64,000 bases of DNA from Mesotoga sp. BH458_6_3_2_1 (GTDB lineage: Bacteria > Thermotogota > Thermotogae > Petrotogales > Kosmotogaceae), in contig NZ_JFHL01000027.1 of NCBI RefSeq assembly GCF_003664995.1, forward strand, positions 1 through 64,000, in the 5' to 3' direction. The position numbers were made by a program, and so were the translations under genes. The notes under the pieces were generated by a model. The model made no database searches, was not told where the DNA came from, and was given only the letters and a program-made list of their open reading frames with translations. Numbering within the stretch: the stretch's first letter is position 1; each line of letters opens with the position of its first letter. Positions 8,010-16,856 of this stretch are shown in pieces.

Positions 8010-9533
8010 ATGCCCGAGGAAAAGACCGTAATTGAGCTAGAAGGTATAAACAAAACCTTCCCTGCCGTTAGAGCTCTTGACAATGTCTCCCTCTCCGTCA
8101 AGAGTGGTGAGGTAAGAGGCCTTGTGGGAGAGAACGGAGCCGGGAAATCCACACTCATAAAGATAATTACAGGAGCTTATACAAAGGACTCAGGAACAAT
8201 GATCTTTGAGGGAAATGAAATTACCAGAAATTCACCATTGATATCGAAAGCGTTGGGAATCTATGCCGTTTATCAGGATGTCATGGTCACTCCCGATCTT
8301 TCAGTGGCAGAAAACTTCTTTCTAGGGCAGCAACCTAAGATTGGCCCATTCATAAACTGGAAGAAGATGTACAAAGAATCAACGGAGTTTCTGGAAAACA
8401 TCGGTCTGGATATAAACGTTCGCAAGAGCATTAAAGAGTTGAGTATAGCTGAAAGTGAAATGATTACAATATCCAAGGCACTCTGGCAGAAACCCAAACT
8501 CGTCATCTTTGATGAACCGACCGCCGTGCTTACAAGAAATGAAACGAAAATCCTCTTTCAGATAATAGATGAACTCAAGAATCAGGGAACGGCCGTAATC
8601 TATATCTCGCATAACCTTGAAGAAGTCTTTGACATATGTGATACTGTTACCGTTTTGAAGGACGGGGCCACGGTGGGAACTTACACAACGGGAGAGCTTG
8701 ATAACGTTGAGAAGCTGATCCCTCTTATGGTTGGCAGATCGATTGAGGAGATGTATTCGAAGAAGGATACAGAACCAGGAAGAGAATTCCTAAGGGTTGA
8801 GAACCTTTCCGGAGAGAGATTCGAGAATATCAGTTTTCATGTCAGGGCAGGCGAAGTCGTGGGATTTTTTGGTCTGGTGGGCGCTGGAAGAACTGAGATT
8901 GCAAGGGCGCTTTTCGGTGCCGATTTTCTTAGAGAAGGAAAGATATCTGTTGAAGGCAAAAACGTTTCGATAAAGACACCGAAGGATGCGCTGATGAAGG
9001 GTATTGGCTATCTTCCGGAAGACAGGAGAAAACAGGGAATCTTCTTGCAGCAGGATATAGATTTCAACATAAACATAATTAACTTCGACAAGGTGATGAC
9101 GGGTCCTGTCATCAACTACGGGAAGGCTCATTCACAGGCCAGAGACTATATCGACAAGCTTTCTATAAAGATCGGCAGCATCTTCCAGCCGGTTTCCGAG
9201 CTGAGTGGTGGAAACCAGCAGAAGGTAATCATCGCGAGATGGCTGTGCAAGAACACAGATGTTCTAATCTTCGATGAACCGACCGTCGGAATCGACGTTG
9301 GGACGAAATCAGAGATATACAGACTCTTCGGTGAGATTCTTTCCAGCAACAAGGGAATAATTCTAATCTCTTCCTACCTTCCCGAACTCATGGGAATGTC
9401 CGACCGTATATACGTTATCTCAAACGGTAGAATGGCGGGAGAGGTCCATAAGAAAGACTTTTCCGAGGAGTTTTTGCTGACACTGGCAATGAAGAACATT
9501 GTCTCAAGAGAAAAGGTGAAGGAGGCGGTCTGA
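8010..9533 (+). CDS. Sugar ABC transporter ATP-binding protein (RbsA/MglA-like)
   Basis: This 507-residue tandem ATPase energises the ribose-type importer at the cytoplasmic membrane. The N-half has Walker A GENGAGKST and Walker B VIFDEP, but a divergent signature, LSIAES. The C-half has the degenerate P-loop GLVGAGRTE usual for this family, the signature LSGGNQQKV and the second VLIFDEP. It is preceded by AAAGGAGAG and followed by the permease gene with only one base between them. Confidence 0.93.
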   Translation: MPEEKTVIELEGINKTFPAVRALDNVSLSVKSGEVRGLVGENGAGKSTLIKIITGAYTKDSGTMIFEGNEITRNSPLISKALGIYAVYQDVMVTPDLSVAENFFLGQQPKIGPFINWKKMYKESTEFLENIGLDINVRKSIKELSIAESEMITISKALWQKPKLVIFDEPTAVLTRNETKILFQIIDELKNQGTAVIYISHNLEEVFDICDTVTVLKDGATVGTYTTGELDNVEKLIPLMVGRSIEEMYSKKDTEPGREFLRVENLSGERFENISFHVRAGEVVGFFGLVGAGRTEIARALFGADFLREGKISVEGKNVSIKTPKDALMKGIGYLPEDRRKQGIFLQQDIDFNINIINFDKVMTGPVINYGKAHSQARDYIDKLSIKIGSIFQPVSELSGGNQQKVIIARWLCKNTDVLIFDEPTVGIDVGTKSEIYRLFGEILSSNKGIILISSYLPELMGMSDRIYVISNGRMAGEVHKKDFSEEFLLTLAMKNIVSREKVKEAV

Positions 9534-9534
9534 A

Positions 9535-10527
9535 ATGGCTGGAAGGAGAGAAAGGAAGACATTTACCGAAAAAAACCTTTTGATCATTCTGGTTGTGATG
9601 TGGGTCTTTCTGGCCATCGCAACTGGAGGAAACTTTTCCTCATGGGCTAACATAACCAATCTAATTAGGCAATCATCAATAAATGGTGTTGTTGCTATCG
9701 GTATGACCCTCATAATCATAACTGGCGGAATAGATCTTTCGGTTGGTTCTATAGTTGGTCTCAGCGGAATGGTATTTGCGATTTTCACCTCTACTAGGGG
9801 AGAATTCCAGTTTCCGACAATTGTAGGTATATTGCTGGCTCTAGGAATCAGTGCGCTGATAGGTCTGATCAACGCCGTTGCCGTACATGATGGAAAGGTC
9901 CCGGCTTTCATTGCAACGCTAGGTATGATGACACTCGTAAGAGGTGTCGTAATGTACATTTCCAGCGGAAGAATGGTGACCGCCGTCCCGCTGGAGTACA
10001 GGAGATTCGCGGTCCTGGAGTTTTTTGGAATACCGGCACTAGCCTGGACGTGGATCATTCTTGCCGCCTTCATGATACTCGTGCTCAAATACACGAAATT
10101 CGGAAGGAATCTGTACGCCATAGGTAGCAATGAGGAAGCGGCAAGGCTGTCAGGTATAAATATCCGGCGGAACATGTATTCTTTCTACATTGTGGCCGCT
10201 TTGTTCAGCGCTATAGCCGGTTTGATGCTCGGAACGAGAATGGCCGCAGGGGTCCCGACAGGAGGAGACGGTTACGAACTTGACGCCATAGCTTCGGTTG
10301 TCATCGGAGGAGCAAGTCTGAGCGGAGGAGTAGGAACCGTTCTCGGAACTGCCCTTGGCGCTCTTATAATCCAGACAATAAGAAATGGCGGTAATCTTCT
10401 AGGTGTAGATCCATTCATAATGCAGATCATCATCGGTGCAATAATAATCCTTGCAGTCTTCTTCGATCAGTTCATAAAGAGCAGGAAGAAGGGCGAAGGT
10501 TTGAAGAAGCTCTTCAAAAGGGCGTGA
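9535..10527 (+). CDS. Sugar ABC transporter permease (RbsC-like)
   Basis: This 330-residue polytopic membrane protein of the ribose/xylose/galactose permease family (BPD_transp_2) has about eight to ten hydrophobic helices. It contains the family motifs GMTLIIITGGIDLSVGS and VIGGASLSGGVGTVLGT. GGAGG at 9521-9525 positions the ATG. It forms the membrane channel with the RbsA-like ATPase. The C-terminus is short and basic (KSRKKGEGLKKLFKRA). Confidence 0.93.
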   Translation: MAGRRERKTFTEKNLLIILVVMWVFLAIATGGNFSSWANITNLIRQSSINGVVAIGMTLIIITGGIDLSVGSIVGLSGMVFAIFTSTRGEFQFPTIVGILLALGISALIGLINAVAVHDGKVPAFIATLGMMTLVRGVVMYISSGRMVTAVPLEYRRFAVLEFFGIPALAWTWIILAAFMILVLKYTKFGRNLYAIGSNEEAARLSGINIRRNMYSFYIVAALFSAIAGLMLGTRMAAGVPTGGDGYELDAIASVVIGGASLSGGVGTVLGTALGALIIQTIRNGGNLLGVDPFIMQIIIGAIIILAVFFDQFIKSRKKGEGLKKLFKRA

Positions 10528-10533
10528 TAAATC

Positions 10534-10938
10534 ATGAAGATAAACAAGTTCTTTCATGTTGCAATAGAGGTTCCCAATCTCGATGAAGCGCTCGAGTTCT
10601 ATTCAGGTCTTCTCGGTTTGAAGCTGATCAACAGAGAGAAATTGCCTGAAAAGAAACTCGAAGTAGCGTTCGTTGCCGGCGAAGGTTGCGAAATCGAACT
10701 TATGTGTTACGAAGATAGCAAAGAGAGGCAATTTGCTCCCGAATCACAGTCGCACTTTCAGCATCTCTCCTTTGCTGTAGATGACATTGAAAAGGCAATG
10801 GATTACCTGAAGAACAACGGCATTGAACTCGAGTCGCCCGATCCTATTCCGGTTTTTGACGGAAAGGTTTTCTACAACACATTCAAAGGCCCTGGCGGTG
10901 AATTGCTGGAGATCGCGGAAGAGAAGAGACCAAGATAG
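10534..10938 (+). CDS. VOC-family (glyoxalase/dioxygenase fold) protein
   Basis: This 134-residue protein consists of two beta-alpha-beta-beta-beta halves. It has FFHVAIEVPNLDEALEFYSGLLGLKL at the N-terminus and a GPGGELLEIAE ending typical of the fold. Potential metal ligands are the N-terminal His, a Glu in EIELMCY and the final Glu. Relatives include lactoylglutathione lyase and methylmalonyl-CoA epimerase, so the exact reaction is open. It sits inside the pentose operon seven bases after the permease. A role in detoxifying methylglyoxal from sugar phosphates or epimerising a pathway intermediate is conjecture. Confidence 0.75.
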   Translation: MKINKFFHVAIEVPNLDEALEFYSGLLGLKLINREKLPEKKLEVAFVAGEGCEIELMCYEDSKERQFAPESQSHFQHLSFAVDDIEKAMDYLKNNGIELESPDPIPVFDGKVFYNTFKGPGGELLEIAEEKRPR

Positions 10939-10965
10939 AACTATTAGATTGCTTGGAGGTATCAG

Positions 10966-11898
10966 ATGAATAAAGTGACGGTATTCGGTAGCTATGTCAT
11001 GGACCTCACTACCCTTTCTCCCCATATACCCGTTGTAGGAGAGACAGTCTTTTCCGGTCCCTTCAAGATGGGCCCCGGAGGAAAGGGATTTAACCAGGCT
11101 GTGGCTGCCAGAAAGGCCGGATCTGACGTCAAGTTCATGACCAAGATCGGCAAAGACCTTTTTGCTCCATTCGTGAAGGGGGCATTCGATAGATTTGGAA
11201 TCACAAAGGAGTATCTTCTCGAGTCGGATACTGCCGGAACCGGTGTCGCTCTGATAATAGTAGATGAGAACAATGGAAACAACGCTATTGCAGTTGCACC
11301 GGAGGCATGCAATGAGTTGACTGTTGATGATGTAAAAAGGAACAGAGATATCTTCACTTCTTCCGATGTCTTTCTCACACAATTTGAAGCGAATCTCGAT
11401 GCAACTTATGAGGCGATAAAACTCGCCAGGGACTCCGGGGCAAGAGTCTTGTTAAATCCCGCACCCGTAAAGGAATTTGATCATTCGATCCTAAAATATG
11501 TCGACGTTATTATGCCGAACGAGATAGAGGCCAGCCTCATGACAGGTATTCCCCTAGACGGCATCGATTCGATAGAGGCCATAGCATCTGAATTGAAGAA
11601 GTCGGTGGACACTGTGCTCATAACTCTCGGAGGTAAGGGGGTCTACTGTCCATCGGTAAATGGAGGGCTTGTTCCCGCCTGCAAGGTGAAGACTATCGAT
11701 ACAACCGGAGCTGGAGATGCATTTGCTGGCGTTTTTGCGGCATATCTCTCGAGGGGAGAGGGATTGGAAAGAGCCATCGACTACGCCCGTGCCGGAGCCG
11801 CCATTTCAACGACAAGATTCGGCACTTCTCCTTCAATGCCTGAAAGGGAAGAAATCGAAGCTCTGGTGAAGGAGATAACTGGGGGCGATAAGAAATGA
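10966..11898 (+). CDS. rbsK: PfkB-family sugar kinase, ribokinase-like
   Basis: This 310-residue kinase has the two PfkB signatures: N-terminal GPGGKGFNQAVAARKAG and C-terminal DTTGAGDAFAG with the catalytic Asp. The start VTVFGSYVMDLTT and the NEIEASLMTGI segment are typical of ribokinases. It would convert D-ribose, or deoxyribose for the DeoC-like aldolase, to the 5-phosphate with ATP. A clear GGAGG precedes the ATG. It overlaps the next kinase by four bases. Confidence 0.87.
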   Translation: MNKVTVFGSYVMDLTTLSPHIPVVGETVFSGPFKMGPGGKGFNQAVAARKAGSDVKFMTKIGKDLFAPFVKGAFDRFGITKEYLLESDTAGTGVALIIVDENNGNNAIAVAPEACNELTVDDVKRNRDIFTSSDVFLTQFEANLDATYEAIKLARDSGARVLLNPAPVKEFDHSILKYVDVIMPNEIEASLMTGIPLDGIDSIEAIASELKKSVDTVLITLGGKGVYCPSVNGGLVPACKVKTIDTTGAGDAFAGVFAAYLSRGEGLERAIDYARAGAAISTTRFGTSPSMPEREEIEALVKEITGGDKK

Positions 11899-13424
11899 AA
11901 TACGTTATCGCATACGATCTGGGAACTACCGGGAACAAGGCGACACTCTATGGAGTAAACGGGAAGCTCCTCGCGAGTTCCTTCTCAGGTTACAAGACCT
12001 ATCATCCCGGTCCGAATCAGGTAGAGCAGGATCCTCTGGAGTGGTGGGAGTCCGTCAAAAAGACGACCTCGGATCTCATTGCCAAGGCCGGTGTCAATCC
12101 CGAAGAGATAGTTGCTATAAGCTTCAGCGGACAGATGATGGGAGCCATCCCCGTGGACAAAGACGGAAAGCTTCTTAGAAGAGCCATCATATGGGCCGAT
12201 CAGAGAAGCGTCGAACAGTCGGCAAGGCTCGAAGAAGTGGGCAATGATTTCGTCTACAGGCTTACCGGATCGAGGATAACGCCTACTTACTCCGGTCCGA
12301 AGATTGCCTGGATAAAGGACAACGAACCTGAAATATACAACAAGGCTTACAAGTTCCTGAATGCGAAGGATTACATCGTCTCCAGGTTTACCGGAGAGTT
12401 CGGAACGGACCATTCAGATGCATCAATGACGCTTCTCTTCGATATCGAAAATCTGAAATGGTCGGAAAAACTCGTTGAGGTTCTAGGGCTGGACATGGAG
12501 AAACTTCCCACCGTGACCTCCTCTACGAATGTCGTCTCGGAGATACTGCCGAAGGTGGCGGAGGAACTGGGACTGTCGAAGAAGACTCTAATAGTCCGCG
12601 GCGGCGGGGACGGCGCATGCGCCTGCCTCGGAGCAGGAGTTGTCAGTCCAGACGAGGCTTATTTATATCTCGGTTCGTCGAGCTGGGTGAGTACATGTTC
12701 CACGGAACCGATCTTCGACGAGAAGTCGAGGACATTTAACTTCGCATATCCCATTGAGGGTTTCTATTGCCCGACCGGAACAATGCAGGCCGGGGGAGCT
12801 TCGTATCACTGGGCTAAGGACGCTCTCTGCCAGCATGAAGAAGAGAAGGCAAAGGCGCTGGGGCTGAGCGCATTCACTATTATGGACGATCTTGTTGACC
12901 AGACAAGACCCGGTGCGGGAAACCTGGTCTTCCTGCCTTATCTGCTTGGGGAGAGAAGCCCGAGGTGGAACATCAATGCTAGAGGAGCCTTCATTGGACT
13001 GTCCTCGACACATAGAAAGGCCGACATGCTTAGAGCGGTACTCGAAGGTGTGGCCTTCAACCTGAAAATAGTCCTGGATATTCTCGAGACTAAGGGAAAA
13101 TTCGACAAGATTCGCCTTATCGGCGGAGGAGCAAAGGGAAGGAACTGGAAACAGATTGTGGCCGATATATTCGGAAAGACGGTTACGGTACCCGAGTATC
13201 TCGAAGAGGCAACCTCAATGGGAGCGGCCATTATTGGTGCTGTTGGAGCTGGAGAGATGACGTTCAAGGAAGCGTCTACTTTTGTGAGGGATGTTCAGTT
13301 TATCGAGTACAACCCAGAGAATCACAGGTACTACGAAAGACTTTTCGAAGTTTTCGATAAGGCCTACAGTTCGCTCATAGAAACCTATGAAGACCTTGCT
13401 AAACTGAGACCGTATTCGAATTAG
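11895..13424 (+). CDS. FGGY-family carbohydrate kinase (xylulokinase-like)
   Basis: This 509-residue two-domain kinase begins YVIAYDLGTTGNKATLYG, the N-terminal phosphate-binding motif. It contains IIWADQR and the C-terminal IRLIGGGAKGRNWKQIVAD adenosine motif. Best family guesses are xylulokinase or ribulokinase. Its ATG overlaps the ribokinase stop (ATGA). With an aldo-keto reductase and a zinc dehydrogenase in the same operon, a ketopentose produced by oxidising a pentitol is a reasonable substrate. This is inference. Confidence 0.86.
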   Translation: MKYVIAYDLGTTGNKATLYGVNGKLLASSFSGYKTYHPGPNQVEQDPLEWWESVKKTTSDLIAKAGVNPEEIVAISFSGQMMGAIPVDKDGKLLRRAIIWADQRSVEQSARLEEVGNDFVYRLTGSRITPTYSGPKIAWIKDNEPEIYNKAYKFLNAKDYIVSRFTGEFGTDHSDASMTLLFDIENLKWSEKLVEVLGLDMEKLPTVTSSTNVVSEILPKVAEELGLSKKTLIVRGGGDGACACLGAGVVSPDEAYLYLGSSSWVSTCSTEPIFDEKSRTFNFAYPIEGFYCPTGTMQAGGASYHWAKDALCQHEEEKAKALGLSAFTIMDDLVDQTRPGAGNLVFLPYLLGERSPRWNINARGAFIGLSSTHRKADMLRAVLEGVAFNLKIVLDILETKGKFDKIRLIGGGAKGRNWKQIVADIFGKTVTVPEYLEEATSMGAAIIGAVGAGEMTFKEASTFVRDVQFIEYNPENHRYYERLFEVFDKAYSSLIETYEDLAKLRPYSN

Positions 13425-13468
13425 CCTGTTTGTCTCTCGAGTATCGTAAAGAAGGATGTGATTTCATC

Positions 13469-14218
13469 ATGCTTTTTAATGCAGACAGAAGAATAGCCCT
13501 TGATAGAGCAAGTCCGGTTCCACTCTACTACCAGATATACAGGATAATTTCTGATTATATGAAGGAACCGGGCGCCGTTGGCAGAAAACTTCCAACGGAA
13601 GAAGCAATGATGAAAGTGTTCGATGTTAGCAGGGCGACCGTTAGGAGAGCTTTACAGGCCTTGGAAAGCAGCGGACAGATCTCCAGGTCCCGTGGAAGAG
13701 GGACTATCGTAACGAACAACGCTTCTCAGGAGCAGCTTACAACCATCCGAAGCTTCACTGAACAGATGAGGCTCGAGAGCCATGTGCCGATAACGAAGGT
13801 TGTTGAGGTAAAGAGAGTCAAGGCCGGTCCTGAGATGGCAAGAATTCTCCAGGTATCGGAAGAGGAAGAGCTGCTTCAGGTTACCAGACTGAGGGGAAAT
13901 GAATCCTACTTTCCTCTTGCGCTATTTATATCCTTTCTCACGTCTAGATCAAACCTAACGGGAAAAGAAAACTTCGAGGGTTCTCTTTATGAACTGATGA
14001 GAAATAAAGGAACGGCCGTTGTTGAGGGAGATGCGATCATAGAAGGACGGCTCGCCGAGGGGAGAATAGCGAAGCTTCTGAGGATAGAAGAGGGAGCGCC
14101 GATCCTATATTACGAAAGAGTTGGTTGCACTGCCCTGGGTGAGCATGTGGAGCTGGTGCAGTGCTGGTACGAAGCGACCCACTATAAATTCCGGATACAT
14201 TTGACTACAAAGATTTGA
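13469..14218 (+). CDS. GntR-family (HutC subfamily) transcriptional regulator
   Basis: This 250-residue regulator has an N-terminal winged helix (PLYYQIYRIISDYM, KLPTEEAMMKVFDVSRATVR) and a C-terminal UTRA ligand-binding domain beginning near the LTTIRSFTEQM segment. The ATG at 13469 is preferred over an upstream TTG at 13430 because AAGGATGTGA lies just before it. It sits in the middle of the operon it probably controls. The likely operator is the symmetric alternating tract at 6196-6225, and the effector is likely a sugar phosphate. Confidence 0.88.
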   Translation: MLFNADRRIALDRASPVPLYYQIYRIISDYMKEPGAVGRKLPTEEAMMKVFDVSRATVRRALQALESSGQISRSRGRGTIVTNNASQEQLTTIRSFTEQMRLESHVPITKVVEVKRVKAGPEMARILQVSEEEELLQVTRLRGNESYFPLALFISFLTSRSNLTGKENFEGSLYELMRNKGTAVVEGDAIIEGRLAEGRIAKLLRIEEGAPILYYERVGCTALGEHVELVQCWYEATHYKFRIHLTTKI

Positions 14219-14232
14219 AGGGAGCGATAATT

Positions 14233-14634
14233 ATGAAGAAAAGTGGAATTCTAAATAAAGAGATATGCAATCTTATAGGTTCGATGGGCCACACAGACTT
14301 ATTGGTAATATCTGACTCAGGTCTGCCCATTGCTTCCGACAGATACAGGATAGATGTCAGTATTGTAGGCGGGAAGCCAGGTGTCTTCGACGTTCTCGAT
14401 CCTGTTCTTGAAGAGTTGGAAGTCGAGAAGGTGATCTTCTCTGAAGAGATGAAAACCGTTAGTCCGAAGTGTCTTGAAGATACTTTGAAGCACCTGCCCG
14501 AAGGAATAGAAGTGGAATTCGTTCCCCATGTCAGATTCAAGGAACTCACCAACAAGCAATCAAAGGGAGTTATCAGAACCGGCGAGCAGATACCATACTC
14601 CAGTATCATTCTCGTTGGCGGGGTAACCTATTGA
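14233..14634 (+). CDS. rbsD: D-ribose pyranase
   Basis: This 133-residue RbsD-family mutarotase interconverts pyranose and furanose forms of ribose so that ribokinase can use it. It carries the conserved KSGILNKEI start, MGHTDLLVISDSGLPI and the terminal RTGEQIPYSSIILVGGV. The start at 14233 follows AAGGGAG at 14218-14224; an earlier in-frame TTG lies within the regulator's stop region. This gene is the strongest evidence that ribose is a substrate of the operon. Confidence 0.93.
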   Translation: MKKSGILNKEICNLIGSMGHTDLLVISDSGLPIASDRYRIDVSIVGGKPGVFDVLDPVLEELEVEKVIFSEEMKTVSPKCLEDTLKHLPEGIEVEFVPHVRFKELTNKQSKGVIRTGEQIPYSSIILVGGVTY

Positions 14635-15287
14635 TGATCCGTTTACAACTAGCAAACGATACTCACATAAAGGCCAGCTTTCTAAAGACCGCCAGAGAAG
14701 TTGCGGATTATATAGACATTCTCGAAGTCGGTACGCCTGCCGTTCTTGCGCACGGTGTGGCTCTGGTAAGAGAGATAAGGGAAATCCTGCCGGAACATGA
14801 GATTCTTGCAGATATGAAGATTGTTGATGGAGGTTATCTCGAAGCGGCGATGGCCTTTGAAAACGGGGCGGATATCGTAACGGTTCTCGGATTCGCTTCC
14901 TTCAAAACGATTTCGGAAGTCAGGAAAGCTGCCGATCAGTTTGGCGGAGAGCTAATGTTGGACACAATAGAGATTTCGGATCTCCAATCCTTTGCCGAAA
15001 AGGTCTCTCCTCTATCACCGGATTATATATGCATCCACACCTCGGCCGATCTGAGCGGTGTAGGTGAGAGCATGCACCTTCTTGAGTACGCGAAAAAGAT
15101 AGAAATTGTACGGAGAGTTCTTCCAGACGCAAAGATCGCCGTTGCTGGCGGAATATCTCCCGACAATCTCTCCCATGTCTTCCCGCTGAAGCCCGATGTA
15201 GTGATCGCGGGACGATCGATCTGGGAGGCTGATAACCCTGCAAGAGTGGCCTCGGAGATAAAGAAGAGACTGGAGAAGGGCTCATGA
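14634..15287 (+). CDS. hxlA: 3-hexulose-6-phosphate synthase family protein
   Basis: This 217-residue (beta/alpha)8 barrel of the OMP-decarboxylase superfamily is related to HPS and 3-keto-L-gulonate-6-P decarboxylase. Visible motifs are LQLANDTHIKASF, ILEVGTPAVLAHG, LADMKIVDGGYLEA and AVAGGISPDN. The DYICIHTSADL segment matches HPS rather than decarboxylase, while the phosphate loop IAGRSIWEADNP looks more like the decarboxylases. With a PHI gene overlapping its end, HPS (ribulose-5-P plus formaldehyde to hexulose-6-P, reversible) is the better call. Its start overlaps the rbsD stop (TGATG). Confidence 0.82.
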   Translation: MIRLQLANDTHIKASFLKTAREVADYIDILEVGTPAVLAHGVALVREIREILPEHEILADMKIVDGGYLEAAMAFENGADIVTVLGFASFKTISEVRKAADQFGGELMLDTIEISDLQSFAEKVSPLSPDYICIHTSADLSGVGESMHLLEYAKKIEIVRRVLPDAKIAVAGGISPDNLSHVFPLKPDVVIAGRSIWEADNPARVASEIKKRLEKGS

Positions 15288-15844
15288 AATTTGAAAGCAC
15301 TCTTGATCTTGTTATTGACGAGATAAAATCAGTCCTTGCCGGAGTTACAGATGAATCAATCGAGGAACTTTCCGGGAGTATTCTAGAAGCAAAAAGAGTC
15401 TTTCTCTTTGCGATGGGCCGCTCTGGCCTGGCGATGAAGGCATTCGCGATGAGGCTCATGCATCTAGGCTTGAAAGTCCATGTTGTGGGTGAAGTGACCA
15501 GCCCCTCTTTGGGAGAGGGAGACCTCTTAATCGTCGGATCTGCTTCTGGGGAGACTCCTTCTGTGGTTCTTAACTCCAAGAAGGCACGAAAAGTTGGAGC
15601 CGGAATAGCTTCTATAACTGCGAGCAAGGAATCTACAGTAGCAGGACTCAGCGATATGGTTATTACAGTTCCCACGAAGACACCCAAAGTCCCCGATAGG
15701 GCTGGTGTCTCTTCGGTTCAACCGATGGGGAATCTATTCGAACAATCACTGTTGATTCTAACGGATATTATTGTAATGAATTTAATGGAGAGATTGAGCA
15801 TAGATTCGGAAATGATGTTCAAGAACCACGCAAATCTCGAATAA
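15284..15844 (+). CDS. hxlB: 6-phospho-3-hexuloisomerase (SIS domain)
   Basis: This 186-residue SIS-domain isomerase interconverts 3-hexulose-6-phosphate and fructose-6-phosphate. The sugar-phosphate loop FLFAMGRSGLAMKAFAMRLM, the VGSASGETPSVV motif and the C-terminal PMGNLFEQSLLILTDIIVM helix are characteristic of PHI. It overlaps the HPS gene by four bases, the usual HPS-PHI pairing. The pair could either feed ribulose-5-P with formaldehyde into fructose-6-P or run backwards to make pentose phosphate. Confidence 0.9.
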   Translation: MKFESTLDLVIDEIKSVLAGVTDESIEELSGSILEAKRVFLFAMGRSGLAMKAFAMRLMHLGLKVHVVGEVTSPSLGEGDLLIVGSASGETPSVVLNSKKARKVGAGIASITASKESTVAGLSDMVITVPTKTPKVPDRAGVSSVQPMGNLFEQSLLILTDIIVMNLMERLSIDSEMMFKNHANLE

Positions 15845-15858
15845 GGGAGGCGAAGGAA

Positions 15859-16845
15859 TTGAAGTACAAAAAAGTGGAGAAGATAGAAGAGAAACTGTCG
15901 GCGCTCGGTTACGGTTGCTGGGGAATCTCAGGCCCCTCTTTCTGGGATGGGACGACTGATGAAGACTCGATCAAGACGATCCAGAGGGCAATAGCCGGAG
16001 GAATAAACTTCTTTGATGTTGCGCCTGTGTACGGTCTGGGACATGCAGAGGAGGTCCTCGGAAAGGCAATGAAAGGCTCCAGGGATAAGATCTTTATTGC
16101 AACCAAGTGCGGTCTTCTCTGGGACGATCAGGGAAGAACGAGAAACTGTCTCAAACCGGAGAGCATAAGAAAAGAGATCGAAGACAGTCTCAGAAGACTC
16201 GGAACGGATCATGTAGATCTCTATCAGCTTCACTGGCCCGATCCGGAGGTCAAAATCGAAGAGACGATGGAGACAATGGTCGAGCTGAAGAATGAGGGAA
16301 AGATCAGATACATTGGGCTGTCAAACTTCTCTATTCCCGAGGCAAAAAGGGCAATGAAGGTTGGAGAGGTATGCAGCATGCAAGGTCTCTACAACATGCT
16401 CGAAAGGAACCCAAAGAGCTATCACAATATTCCGCTCGATTACAAAGTCGAAAAGGAAGTCCTTCCGTTCGTTTTGAAAAATAGAATGGCATTTCTGCCA
16501 TACAGCCCGCTCTTTCAAGGTCTCTTGGCTGGAGCGATAAGCGATAATAAGAAGTTTACTGAACACGACGTGCGGGCAGCAAATCCGAAGCTAAATACAC
16601 CTGAGTTCAACAAGTACTACGAAGTTGTCGTGGAACTGAATAAGTTGGCACATGAGGTAGGAAAGCCGCTGAGTCACATAGCCATTAACTGGCTTATCAG
16701 AAACGAAGCGGTGACTTCGGTAATTGCGGGCGCTCAGAAGGTCGAACAGCTTGAGCAGAATCTCGGCGCCGTCGAATGGGATATGGATGACGGACTGTAC
16801 GAAAGGATAGAAGAGATAATCTCCAGTTCCAATCTAGAGCTCTAG
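15859..16845 (+). CDS. Aldo/keto reductase
   Basis: This 328-residue (beta/alpha)8 oxidoreductase uses NADP(H). The catalytic tetrad is visible: Asp in FFDVAPVYG with Tyr four residues later, Lys in FIATKCG and His in LYQLHWPD. The C-terminal part has AINWLIRNEAVTSVIAGAQK. The start is TTG with GGGAGG at 15845-15850. Within the pentose operon it could reduce or oxidise a sugar or polyol. It resembles the YajO/IolS-like group more than xylose reductases, and its substrate is unknown. Confidence 0.87.
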   Translation: MKYKKVEKIEEKLSALGYGCWGISGPSFWDGTTDEDSIKTIQRAIAGGINFFDVAPVYGLGHAEEVLGKAMKGSRDKIFIATKCGLLWDDQGRTRNCLKPESIRKEIEDSLRRLGTDHVDLYQLHWPDPEVKIEETMETMVELKNEGKIRYIGLSNFSIPEAKRAMKVGEVCSMQGLYNMLERNPKSYHNIPLDYKVEKEVLPFVLKNRMAFLPYSPLFQGLLAGAISDNKKFTEHDVRAANPKLNTPEFNKYYEVVVELNKLAHEVGKPLSHIAINWLIRNEAVTSVIAGAQKVEQLEQNLGAVEWDMDDGLYERIEEIISSSNLEL

Positions 16846-16856
16846 GGGGTGTCTAT

